Shown: positions 46,205 through 54,311 of the stretch, piece after piece
Layout: each line of letters opens with the position of its first letter
Numbering within the stretch: the stretch's first letter is position 1
Assembly: GCF_008933955.1 (NCBI RefSeq)
Contig: NZ_WBXO01000006.1
Location: forward strand, 1 to 64,000
Source: Heliorestis acidaminivorans
Lineage (GTDB): Bacteria; Bacillota; Desulfitobacteriia; Heliobacteriales; Heliobacteriaceae
Direction of reading: 5' to 3'
DNA: 64,000 nucleotides
Translations under genes and position numbers: made by a program
The notes under the pieces: model-generated
The model's input: the letters and a program-made list of their open reading frames with translations, nothing else
Told to the model about the DNA's origin: nothing
Database searches by the model: none

Positions 46205-48010
46205 TTAGTCGTCAACGCGCAGTACAGCCATAAAGGCTTCTTGTGGAATCTCTACACTGCCTACTTGCTTCATCCGCTTTTTACCTTCTTTTTGTTTATC
46301 TAGAAGCTTTCTTTTCCGGCTAATGTCACCGCCATAACATTTGGCCAAAACGTTTTTGCGTATTGCTTTGATCGTTTCTCGGGCAATGACCTTGTTGCCA
46401 ATAACAGCTTGAATAGGCACTTCGAACATTTGTCTAGGAATAAGTTCTCTCAGTTTTTCAGCAAGACCACGACCACGATTGTAAGCTCGATCACGATGTA
46501 CAATGACCGAAAAAGCATCAACTAACTCATTATTGAGCAGTATGTCTAATTTTACGAGATTGGAGACCTTATTGCCGATCATCTCATAGTCCAGCGAAGC
46601 ATAGCCTTTCGTTCGTGACTTCAATTGATCAAAGAAATCATAAATGATTTCAGCTAAAGGCAGTTCATAAGTCAACATAACTCTTTGACTTGATACATAA
46701 TCCATGTTGATAAAGGTACCCCGTTTTTCCTGACAAAGCTCCATAATAGCACCAACAAAATCAGAAGGGACCATAATAGAAGCTTTTACGTAAGGCTCTT
46801 CAATAGTTTCGATCTTCTGTACTGGTGGTAATTTCGTTGGGTTATCTACAAGCGTTACTTCACCGTCTGTTTGAGTAACTCGGTAAATAACGTTTGGCGC
46901 TGTTGTTATCAGTTCTAGATCAAATTCTCTTTCTAGACGTTCTTGTATGATTTCCATATGAAGTAGGCCTAAGAAGCCACAGCGAAAACCAAAGCCTAAA
47001 GCAACTGAAGTCTCAGGCTCATATATCAAAGCTGCATCATTCAAGCGCAACTTGTCTAAAGCATCGCGCAAGTCTTCATACTGAGCTCCTTCTACAGGGT
47101 AGAGACCACAGTAAACCATAGGAGTCACTTTGCGATAACCTGGCAAAGGCTCTGGGGCAGGATTTTTAGCATCGGTGATAGTATCGCCCACTTGTGTATC
47201 TTTAACATTCTTAATAGACGCTACAATAAAACCAACAGTACCGGCTGTTAGCTCATCTACTTGACGAGGAGATGGTGTAAATACCCCAACTTCAGTAACC
47301 TCGAACTTTTTACCCGTTGACATCATTTGAACAGTTGTTCCTTTTTTGACCTTGCCGTGCACTACTCTCACATATGAGATAGCTCCTTTGTAAGCATCAT
47401 AGAAAGAGTCAAAGATCATGCACTGTAAGGGGTTGTCCAAACCACCTTCTGGGGGAGGGATTTTTGCAACGACTGCTTGCAAAACTTCTTCAATCCCAAT
47501 GCCTGATTTGGCTGAAGCCAATACAGCGTCAGAAGCATCAAGGCCGATCACTTCTTCAATTTCTGCTTTTACACGATCTGGCTCGGCACTAGGTAAGTCT
47601 ATTTTATTGATAACAGGAATAAGCTCTAAATCGTTTTCTAAAGCCAAATAGACATTGGCCAAAGTTTGCGCTTCAATGCCTTGAGCGGCATCAACAACAA
47701 GCAAAGCCCCTTCACATGCAGCCAGAGATCGTGAAACTTCATAAGTAAAGTCAACGTGACCTGGCGTGTCAATAAGATTGAGCATATATGTTTCTCCATC
47801 TTTTGCTTTATATTGCAAACGAACTGCTTGTAACTTAATGGTAATACCGCGTTCCCGCTCTAAATCCATGGAGTCGAGAACCTGAGCCTCCATCTCCCTT
47901 GCCGATAGAGCCCCTGTATATTCCAATATACGGTCGGCAAGGGTTGACTTCCCATGATCAATATGTGCAATAATACAGAAATTCCGAATTTTATCTAACC
48001 TTTGTGTCAT
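46205..48010 (-). CDS. lepA: elongation factor 4 (LepA)
   Basis: A 601-residue ribosome-associated GTPase. G motifs are visible as [17 protein letters not shown] and NKIDLPSA, followed by EF-G-like domains and the unique C-terminal domain ([17 protein letters not shown]). The length is standard. It follows murJ on the same strand and precedes hemW by 12 bases. Confidence 0.97.
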   Translation of the reverse strand: MTQRLDKIRNFCIIAHIDHGKSTLADRILEYTGALSAREMEAQVLDSMDLERERGITIKLQAVRLQYKAKDGETYMLNLIDTPGHVDFTYEVSRSLAACEGALLVVDAAQGIEAQTLANVYLALENDLELIPVINKIDLPSAEPDRVKAEIEEVIGLDASDAVLASAKSGIGIEEVLQAVVAKIPPPEGGLDNPLQCMIFDSFYDAYKGAISYVRVVHGKVKKGTTVQMMSTGKKFEVTEVGVFTPSPRQVDELTAGTVGFIVASIKNVKDTQVGDTITDAKNPAPEPLPGYRKVTPMVYCGLYPVEGAQYEDLRDALDKLRLNDAALIYEPETSVALGFGFRCGFLGLLHMEIIQERLEREFDLELITTAPNVIYRVTQTDGEVTLVDNPTKLPPVQKIETIEEPYVKASIMVPSDFVGAIMELCQEKRGTFINMDYVSSQRVMLTYELPLAEIIYDFFDQLKSRTKGYASLDYEMIGNKVSNLVKLDILLNNELVDAFSVIVHRDRAYNRGRGLAEKLRELIPRQMFEVPIQAVIGNKVIARETIKAIRKNVLAKCYGGDISRKRKLLDKQKEGKKRMKQVGSVEIPQEAFMAVLRVDD

Positions 48011-48096
48011 TATTTTCGCTTCCTCCCTTGCCTATCTTAGAAAGATATCCAAACTATTATAACCGACCATTCCACTGATAAACAATAAAGGAACGA

Positions 48097-49731
48097 TCAA
48101 GAACGAGAAAAGAGTCGACCAAAGCGGCTCATAAATGTCGTCCGAACAAGTCGAGCTTCTTCCATCTTAAGCGACATAGCTATTATTGCATAGACGAAAG
48201 CCCCTATAGTAACAGCAACTACTAGGAAAGCTATTAGACCGATTTTTGTAGAAATATCAAAAATATAAGGCAAAAATAATAATGAAACCTTTAACACAAG
48301 AGCCATAACAGCAGAAGCAACAGCACTTTTTCCTATAGAAAAGAGCAACTTCTTGCCATCAATGCCTCCTAAAGCTTTGCGCGCTATTACAAGAGAAAGG
48401 CCAAAAGCTACAAAGGCACTAATCGAAAAAGCTAGAGCTAAGCCCGAAGCACCAAGATAAGGAATAAAGAGTAAACTTAGAACTGTATTTACGATAAGCA
48501 CTACAATACTAATGCGAACAGGTATTTGAGGGCGTTGAATAGCATAAAAAATTCGCGGTAAAAGCTGATTCGCACCTTGCGCAAAAAGTCCTATTAAGAA
48601 AAAGAGTAATACAGAAGCTGTTGTCAAAGTAGCGAAATGATCAAATTTACCATGTTCAAAAAGAACTTGTACAATAGGAACGCGTAATATAGCCATTCCT
48701 ACAGCGGCAGGTAAAGTGATGAAAATAACACTGCGCAGACCTAAAGATAGATTTTGACGAAACTCTGTCCACTCTTGCCGCGCGGCACTATGAGTTAGCG
48801 TTGGAAAAATAGCTACAGAGATAGCTATAGCAAAGACACCTAAGGGTAATTGCATTAAACGATTGGCAAAACGAAGTGCTGTAATCGATCCTGCTTCAAG
48901 AGCTGACGCTAGGTTTTGGGTAATAATCTCCTGAAATTGGAGGACAGAAAGCCCTATAATGGCTGGTATCATCAATTTGCCGATTCTTCTTACTCCTTCA
49001 TGAGATAAATCAAGAGTAAAGGAATAACGGAAGCCTACTTTTCTAAGCATTGGAACTTGAATTAAAAAGTTGGCCATAGCACCTAAGACAACACCAATGG
49101 AAAAGGCGGCAATTCCAAACTGGTCGGCCAGAAGAAGGCCGCACAAAATAATAACTACATTATAAACGACAGAGCCAACAGCAGGCATGAGAAAGTGACG
49201 ATGAGAATTTAAGACACCCATAGCCAAGCCAGCTAAGCTTGTAAAAAGAACAGAGGGAAACATTATCCTAGTCAGAAAAATAGCATTTTCTAGTGTCTCA
49301 CCTTTGAAATCATAGGCAACTAAAGGAATTAGATAAGGTGTAAAAATAATACCCAGTATAACGCCTACCGTAATAGCTAAAATCATGGCATTAATAAAAG
49401 AAGAGCCTACATAACAAGCTTCTTTTTCATTTTGGGTAGCTATGTAAGAAGAAAAGACAGGAATAAAAGCGGCAGATAAAGCTCCGCCTACAAGTAAAAA
49501 ATATAAAAAATCAGGCAAGGTAAAAGCGGCAATATAAGCGTCTGTAATTTCATTTTGACCAAACTTTGCTCCGATAACAGCTTCACGGACAAAACCAAGA
49601 ATCCGCGAAATCAACATGGCAATCATTATAGAAGCGGCGGCTGTTGCAACTTGCTCTCCACCAATTGTAGGTGTTTTTTTTTCTTTATCTTTGTAAGGAT
49701 ACTGATCTTCTGGTCTATCGTCCACGAACAA
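48097..49731 (-). CDS. murJ: lipid II flippase MurJ
   Basis: A 544-residue MOP-superfamily membrane protein with about 14 helices, which moves lipid II across the membrane. Family features include RILGFVREAVIGAKFG in helix 1 and AANFLIQVPMLRKVG in the middle. The polar N-terminal tail (about 25 residues, DDRPEDQYPYKDKEKKTP) is cytoplasmic. It sits between spoIIP and lepA, which is not the usual neighbourhood. Confidence 0.93.
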   Translation of the reverse strand: MFVDDRPEDQYPYKDKEKKTPTIGGEQVATAAASIMIAMLISRILGFVREAVIGAKFGQNEITDAYIAAFTLPDFLYFLLVGGALSAAFIPVFSSYIATQNEKEACYVGSSFINAMILAITVGVILGIIFTPYLIPLVAYDFKGETLENAIFLTRIMFPSVLFTSLAGLAMGVLNSHRHFLMPAVGSVVYNVVIILCGLLLADQFGIAAFSIGVVLGAMANFLIQVPMLRKVGFRYSFTLDLSHEGVRRIGKLMIPAIIGLSVLQFQEIITQNLASALEAGSITALRFANRLMQLPLGVFAIAISVAIFPTLTHSAARQEWTEFRQNLSLGLRSVIFITLPAAVGMAILRVPIVQVLFEHGKFDHFATLTTASVLLFFLIGLFAQGANQLLPRIFYAIQRPQIPVRISIVVLIVNTVLSLLFIPYLGASGLALAFSISAFVAFGLSLVIARKALGGIDGKKLLFSIGKSAVASAVMALVLKVSLLFLPYIFDISTKIGLIAFLVVAVTIGAFVYAIIAMSLKMEEARLVRTTFMSRFGRLFSRS

Positions 49732-49830
49732 GCCCCTTTCGTCAATAGACTCACTACATTATTGTATTGCCTTTCGACATAAAGACAAGAATATTTTTCG
49801 AAAAAGACAGTGTAAATAGAAAGAATAAAG

Positions 49831-49852
49831 CTCTCATCTACTTTTGATGAGA
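49831..49852 (-). terminator. terminator after spoIIP
   Basis: TCTCATC (49832-49838) pairs with GATGAGA (49846-49852). On the minus strand TTTATTCTTTC follows. The seven-base stem is short, so this is a moderate call. Confidence 0.55.
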
Positions 49853-49855
49853 ACT

Positions 49856-51001
49856 CTATTCTTTCATAATTTCAAAAAGATTTCTTTCTTGTAAGACTTC
49901 TACCAAGGCATGGCTTAATAATTCTGCGGCCGCTAAAGCCTCTGGAGTTGAGTTTAAGTGACCTCCAACTTCTACAAGTAAAGCTCGTGGATGCATTTGC
50001 TGGTGATAGCGTCCTTGCTTAGTCATGACACCTTTACTTAACCCTGGGTAAAGCTGATCAAGTTTTTTGGATAGCTCTTCGGCAAAACGCAAGTTTTCTT
50101 GCCACCGGGGATGAGGAGCACGAGCATTAGTGCCTACAACAAAAAGTATTGGAGCAACTGCTCTCCCTTCAATCATTACTGTTTCTCGTCGAGGTACAGC
50201 ATCACGATGAATATCCAAAATAGCAAGAGGATTAGGATGTTGATTGAGCAGATCAATAACTGTTTTTTGAGATTGCGTATACGCTAGGGCATAGGAAGGA
50301 TAGTCGTGAATAGCATCATTATGAAGCACTTCTATGTTATATTCTTTTTCCAAGGTCTCGGCAAATCTTTTTCCTGCCAAGTAGACACCACCATTTTGGC
50401 CATCTAGATGAAATTTTCCGTCTGTAGCCCCATATGTTTCGCCGTTATGTGTATGGTAGAGTAAGACGATAGGTCGCTGAGGCATTTTTTCTTGAGCCGC
50501 TCGCTCAATTATCGGCGGCACATCACCTCGCGGATCTTCTCGTAAGATGTGAAGCTCGGGGAAGTCATCACCTTCTTCACGAAGGAGAGGGCTTTGTTCC
50601 GAACTATGATTCATGGCTGTTACCGCCACTGCTTCATCTTGTAAATTTACATAGTATTGTGATTCAATTTGTAATGCCTTACTGTCAACTTGATCTGACT
50701 TTTGTCCCAGAAAAGGAAGTTGACTTTCCATCCAGAGATGGAAGGGCTCTTTCTTGAGGCTTTCCATCCATCCAGTTCTGGAGACATTAATAGAATCATC
50801 ATCAAAAGCTTTATCCGATTCTAAAGCAAGTACAGGCATAGCCAGCTTCATTAGATCGTTTGCCGGTAGGAGAGACCAAAAAGGGATTATGGCTCTTCCC
50901 ATGCTCATCCAGACCACGAGAAGTAGAAAAAGAATTAAAAAAACTGGTCCTAGAAGACGGAGCCTTCTCCTTCCCCAATGGTTTGTCCTTCTAAAAAGCA
51001 A
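49856..51001 (-). CDS. spoIIP: stage II sporulation protein P
   Basis: A 381-residue peptidoglycan amidase/endopeptidase that acts with SpoIID and SpoIIM in engulfment. There is an N-terminal membrane helix (about 15-35). The C-terminal amidase domain shows LLYHTHNGETY near residue 183 and LDIHRDAVPR near residue 262, which hold the zinc and catalytic residues. The start is a TTG at 51001 behind a G-rich tract. It shows that the organism forms spores, or did so. Confidence 0.94.
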   Translation of the reverse strand: MLFRRTNHWGRRRLRLLGPVFLILFLLLVVWMSMGRAIIPFWSLLPANDLMKLAMPVLALESDKAFDDDSINVSRTGWMESLKKEPFHLWMESQLPFLGQKSDQVDSKALQIESQYYVNLQDEAVAVTAMNHSSEQSPLLREEGDDFPELHILREDPRGDVPPIIERAAQEKMPQRPIVLLYHTHNGETYGATDGKFHLDGQNGGVYLAGKRFAETLEKEYNIEVLHNDAIHDYPSYALAYTQSQKTVIDLLNQHPNPLAILDIHRDAVPRRETVMIEGRAVAPILFVVGTNARAPHPRWQENLRFAEELSKKLDQLYPGLSKGVMTKQGRYHQQMHPRALLVEVGGHLNSTPEALAAAELLSHALVEVLQERNLFEIMKE

Positions 51002-51059
51002 ACAATACCCCCCCTTTCCTCCATTACTATGGATATGATTAGGGGGGCATTACTATGTC

Positions 51060-51416
51060 TTACTTTTCTCCTTCTTTTATAGCTCTTGAGTCGAGTGGTG
51101 TAGGTAGAAAAGCATCAGCTACACCAATAACTAGAGCGGCAATTAAAGCACCTAGAATACTAACTTGTATAGCACCTGGAACTAGAAGTTGGCTTACCCA
51201 AATCACTGCGGCGGCAATAATAAAACCTACAAGACCACGCTGACCTCCACTGATTTTTTCTCCAAAAATTGCTTCTACAGCGTAACCTAGCAGAGCAATG
51301 ACCAAGGCCGCTATGATAGCACCGACAAAACCAGCGACAAAGAACCCAGGGATGATCCAACTTGCTACTAATAGAACGACGGCAGAAATTAAAAATCGAA
51401 CAAGTAAGCCCATCAA
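51060..51416 (-). CDS. phage-holin-family (YvlD-like) membrane protein
   Basis: A 118-residue protein with four hydrophobic helices and the family pattern VRFLISAVVLLVASWIIPGF, matching the phage_holin_4_2/YvlD group. These are chromosomal membrane proteins despite the name; they are linked to envelope stress in Bacillus. No phage genes surround it. It occupies the place near spoIIP and rpsT where other Firmicutes carry gpr. AAGGAGG lies upstream. Confidence 0.85.
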   Translation of the reverse strand: MMGLLVRFLISAVVLLVASWIIPGFFVAGFVGAIIAALVIALLGYAVEAIFGEKISGGQRGLVGFIIAAAVIWVSQLLVPGAIQVSILGALIAALVIGVADAFLPTPLDSRAIKEGEK

Positions 51417-51453
51417 GTTACAATTCCTCCTTGTGGTTCATTCAATATTGTCA

Positions 51454-51489
51454 AATAGTATGACCCCCCAAAAAAAAAACCATACTATT
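51454..51489. repeat. inverted repeat with C/A-rich loop between divergent genes
   Basis: AATAGTATG (51454-51462) and CATACTATT (51481-51489) form a perfect 9-bp inverted repeat. The 18-base loop is a C run followed by an A run. It lies between the divergent holin-family gene and the rpsT promoter and may be an operator. Confidence 0.4.
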
Positions 51490-51522
51490 AGAGACTTAAT
51501 CAATAATTCGGTAAACTCTTCC

Positions 51523-51551
51523 TTGCATGACCCAGCAATTCATGATAAAAT
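51523..51551 (+). promoter_or_regulatory. rpsT promoter
   Basis: TTGCAT (51523-51528), a 17-base spacer and TAAAAT (51546-51551). A TG one base before the -10 makes it extended. Transcription would start near 51558, about 28 bases before rpsT. The -35 hexamer and spacer are the same as in the rRNA promoter. Confidence 0.75.
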
Positions 51552-51585
51552 GGCATTTGTGTAAAGTGGCAAGGAGGTGAGGATT

Positions 51586-51855
51586 GTGCCAAATATTAAG
51601 TCTGCTATTAAGCGAGTAAAAATCAGCAGTGAGCGGAACATAAAAAATGCATCTGCTCGTTCTGCTTTGCGCACCACTATTAAGCGCTTTGAAGAAACCC
51701 TGGCCTCCGCCAATGTTGATAATGCTCGTGTAGCTCTTGCGAAGGCTGTTCGAGCTCTTGATAAAGCTGTGTCCAAAGGTTTGGTTCATAAGAACATGGC
51801 GGCCCGCAAAAAGTCCCGTCTTACTCAAAAACTTAACAAAGCTTCCGCTCAGTAA
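51586..51855 (+). CDS. rpsT: 30S ribosomal protein S20
   Basis: An 89-residue basic helical protein starting [18 protein letters not shown] and containing NAAR-like and [16 protein letters not shown] segments of S20, which binds the 16S 5' domain. The GTG at 51586 follows AAGGAGGTGAGG. It is transcribed opposite to holA, and the two share a terminator. Confidence 0.97.
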   Translation: MPNIKSAIKRVKISSERNIKNASARSALRTTIKRFEETLASANVDNARVALAKAVRALDKAVSKGLVHKNMAARKKSRLTQKLNKASAQ

Positions 51856-51873
51856 GCTTTGTCATGATGAACG

Positions 51874-51912
51874 AAAAAAGCTCTTCTCATACTTTTATGA
51901 GAAGAGCTTTTT
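51874..51912. terminator. bidirectional terminator between rpsT and holA
   Basis: AAAAAGCTCTTCTCAT (ending 51890) pairs with ATGAGAAGAGCTTTTT (51897-51912), a 16-bp stem with a 6-base loop. It overlaps the last 18 bases of holA. Confidence 0.9.
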
Positions 51913-52986
51913 GTTTTTAGCAAAGTCAAGGATAGCTAGTTCTAGCTCTGTTTTTGCTTCCCCCGCACCTGTCTTAATAGCCCAGTCAGCTTTACTTAAG
52001 ACATGATAGAAATGGCGTAATTCCTGTACACTAAATTGATTAGCCTGCCGTTCCAACTTACCAATTATTGAAAGCGGTACTTTTAACTCTTTAGCACAAT
52101 CACTAGCCTTAAATTTCTTGGCTTTCATGTCTTTGAGCCACAATAATTGACGAATATGACGAACAAGTAAAAATAATAAGCGAACGGGAGGCTGTCCTTG
52201 CCGGATCAGGTCGCGAAGAATGAGCAGTGTTTTATCAAATTGTTTAGCACCTATTGTATCAGCCATAGCAAAAACATTATCTTCTGCTTCTGCTGGAACA
52301 AGACGACGTACCCTTTCAAAAGTAACACGGCGCTTCTGTGAAGGTTGTCCCAAAAAAGTATAAAGCTTATCTAGTTCAAGAGCAATGCGCCCAATATCGC
52401 CATCTGTTCTTTCCAAAAGTAAATTTAAGGCATCTGGATCAAAAGGCAAAGCCATTTTTCTCGCTCTCTCAATAGTCCATGCCTGAACTCCAGCCGTCGT
52501 TGGTTTTTTTACCTCTACTACTAAGCCGCACTTATCAAGAGCCTTGTAAAATTTCTTGCGTTTATCAACACCAGAGGGAGAGTAAAAAATTAAGGTAGTC
52601 GTTGGCGATGGATTCTCAAGATAAGCTATTAAAGCTTCTTCAGCACCTCCTTGGTGACTTTTACCTTTCTTTGAAGGCTGATTCTCTTTTTTTGCTTCCC
52701 CCTCTTCCTGAGACTTTTTGGGAGGTCGGAGAAATTGAGAATCTCTAACGAGAATAAGCTTTTTCTCTGCAAAAAAAGGCATCATCTGGGCACTTTCTAT
52801 TATTGTCTCAGCAGAACTTTCTCCATCATATCGTTCAGTATTAAAGTCGCCGCCCGATAGTTCTGTAAAAGTGGCAGTTAACTCTTCTATTAATTCTTGC
52901 ATAATATAGGTTTCATCACCTGTAATCAAGTAGATCGGTGCAAAAAGACGGCCTCTTATTGTTGCCTGCATGGCTAAATAGTCCAT
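51895..52986 (-). CDS. holA: DNA polymerase III subunit delta
   Basis: A 363-residue clamp-loader subunit. The first domain starts IYLITGDETYIMQELIEEL, and the helical C-terminal domain ends in AELALLDFA-like helices (ELELAILDFAKN). The charged segment with repeated Lys/Glu near residues 90-115 is an insertion in the AAA+-like part. It lies beside rpsT, as in Bacillus, but in the opposite orientation. Confidence 0.93.
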   Translation of the reverse strand: MDYLAMQATIRGRLFAPIYLITGDETYIMQELIEELTATFTELSGGDFNTERYDGESSAETIIESAQMMPFFAEKKLILVRDSQFLRPPKKSQEEGEAKKENQPSKKGKSHQGGAEEALIAYLENPSPTTTLIFYSPSGVDKRKKFYKALDKCGLVVEVKKPTTAGVQAWTIERARKMALPFDPDALNLLLERTDGDIGRIALELDKLYTFLGQPSQKRRVTFERVRRLVPAEAEDNVFAMADTIGAKQFDKTLLILRDLIRQGQPPVRLLFLLVRHIRQLLWLKDMKAKKFKASDCAKELKVPLSIIGKLERQANQFSVQELRHFYHVLSKADWAIKTGAGEAKTELELAILDFAKNKKLFS

Positions 52987-53085
52987 AATACCCGCCTTTC
53001 CCTAGAAACGACTTCGATATCTTGCTCATATAATTGTAATAGAAAGACAAGAGCCTCTCAAGTCCAAAACAGCAGGTGATCAAAG

Positions 53086-54249
53086 TTGGATTTATTAGCA
53101 GAAGAATTGGTCACTTTGCTCAAGGAACAATATCAGATCAATATTAGGGCCATTCAACAGCTTTCTATAGTCTGGCGATTGGAAAGTGAGCTCGGTCCGC
53201 TTTGCCTCAAAAAAGTGACCTACGAAGAAGAAAAACTACACTTTATCTGCCAGGCCATGGATCACTTAACACAACAAAACTTTACACTCACTCCCCAAGT
53301 TATCCCCACCTGGCAGGGTAAACTCTATACACCCTTCCAAGGTGGCTTTGCTTTTTTGACCGATTGGGTTGCTGATCGACCTTGTGACTTCCAGCGGGAA
53401 AGTCATCTTACAGCGGCTACAGCAACGCTTGCACAGTTTCATCAACATGCCAAGGGACTAAAAACACCTCAGCAAAATCACCGTCGTGCCTACTGGAAGC
53501 GTTGGCCCAGAGTCCTTAGCCGTCGCACAAAAGACCTGCAAAAATATCGAGCTTTAGTAGCAGAGAAAAAAATATTCTTAACTATGACAGAACAGAAAAA
53601 AATGCTCGCTTTACTTGATCAATCGATTGAACAAGCAAAAAGTTCTCTGAAGATTTTAGAAAACTCTCAATACCAAGAAATTAGCGATAATGCCAAAAAA
53701 GAAGCAACTTTTGTTCATCGTGATATAGCCTCTCGTAATTTCGTACTTGACCATTATAATCAAGCACGATTGATCGACTTCGATTATTGTCGCTGGGACA
53801 TCTATATCTGCGACTTGGTTCGTTTACTCGATCGTTCCTTGCGTTACTATCGATGGTCTTTCCAACGAGGACAAGAAATAATAAAAACTTACGATGAAAT
53901 CCGCCCTCTTGAGCCTGCAGAGTACCCTTTAATACTAGCTTTATTAACATTTCCTCAAAAATTTTGGCGTCTCTGTCACCGCTTTTTTCGGGAAAATAGT
54001 GTCCATAGCATAAAAGATTTTTTGGAAAGAATGAAAGTTATCAGCTCTGACTTTGCTTCAAAAACCCGCTTCCTGCATCGTTTTGCTGAAGAATATTGTC
54101 TTGGTTTTTTTAGCCGTCACAAAGTTACCATTCCTTCTCTCAATGAGCAAACAGAAGGAGAAGAAATCTCTCAATGGCTAGAAGAATCCCGTATAGGTCT
54201 TGCTTATCAACTAGGTTTGTACAAAAAAATAGCTAAATCGACTTACTAA
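53086..54249 (+). CDS. CotS/YutH-like spore coat kinase-fold protein
   Basis: A 387-residue protein with the aminoglycoside phosphotransferase/choline kinase fold. The catalytic loop is FVHRDIASRNFVLD, near residue 210, and the metal motif is LIDFDYCRWD. This combination, with the C-terminal Tyr/Trp-rich helices, matches CotS/CotI/YutH spore coat proteins of Firmicutes. The HRD and DFD motifs are intact, so kinase activity is possible. The substrate is unknown. It starts at a TTG with AGGTGA upstream. Confidence 0.8.
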   Translation: MDLLAEELVTLLKEQYQINIRAIQQLSIVWRLESELGPLCLKKVTYEEEKLHFICQAMDHLTQQNFTLTPQVIPTWQGKLYTPFQGGFAFLTDWVADRPCDFQRESHLTAATATLAQFHQHAKGLKTPQQNHRRAYWKRWPRVLSRRTKDLQKYRALVAEKKIFLTMTEQKKMLALLDQSIEQAKSSLKILENSQYQEISDNAKKEATFVHRDIASRNFVLDHYNQARLIDFDYCRWDIYICDLVRLLDRSLRYYRWSFQRGQEIIKTYDEIRPLEPAEYPLILALLTFPQKFWRLCHRFFRENSVHSIKDFLERMKVISSDFASKTRFLHRFAEEYCLGFFSRHKVTIPSLNEQTEGEEISQWLEESRIGLAYQLGLYKKIAKSTY

Positions 54250-54311
54250 CAACTGTTACCACAAGAGGATATTTGGTTTTTCTGTAGAATAATGCCACTC
54301 GAGGTGATTTT

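Noticed and set aside
51060-51416. Phage holin indicating a prophage
   Set aside because: The family name is misleading; no other phage genes are nearby and YvlD-like proteins are ordinary chromosomal membrane proteins.
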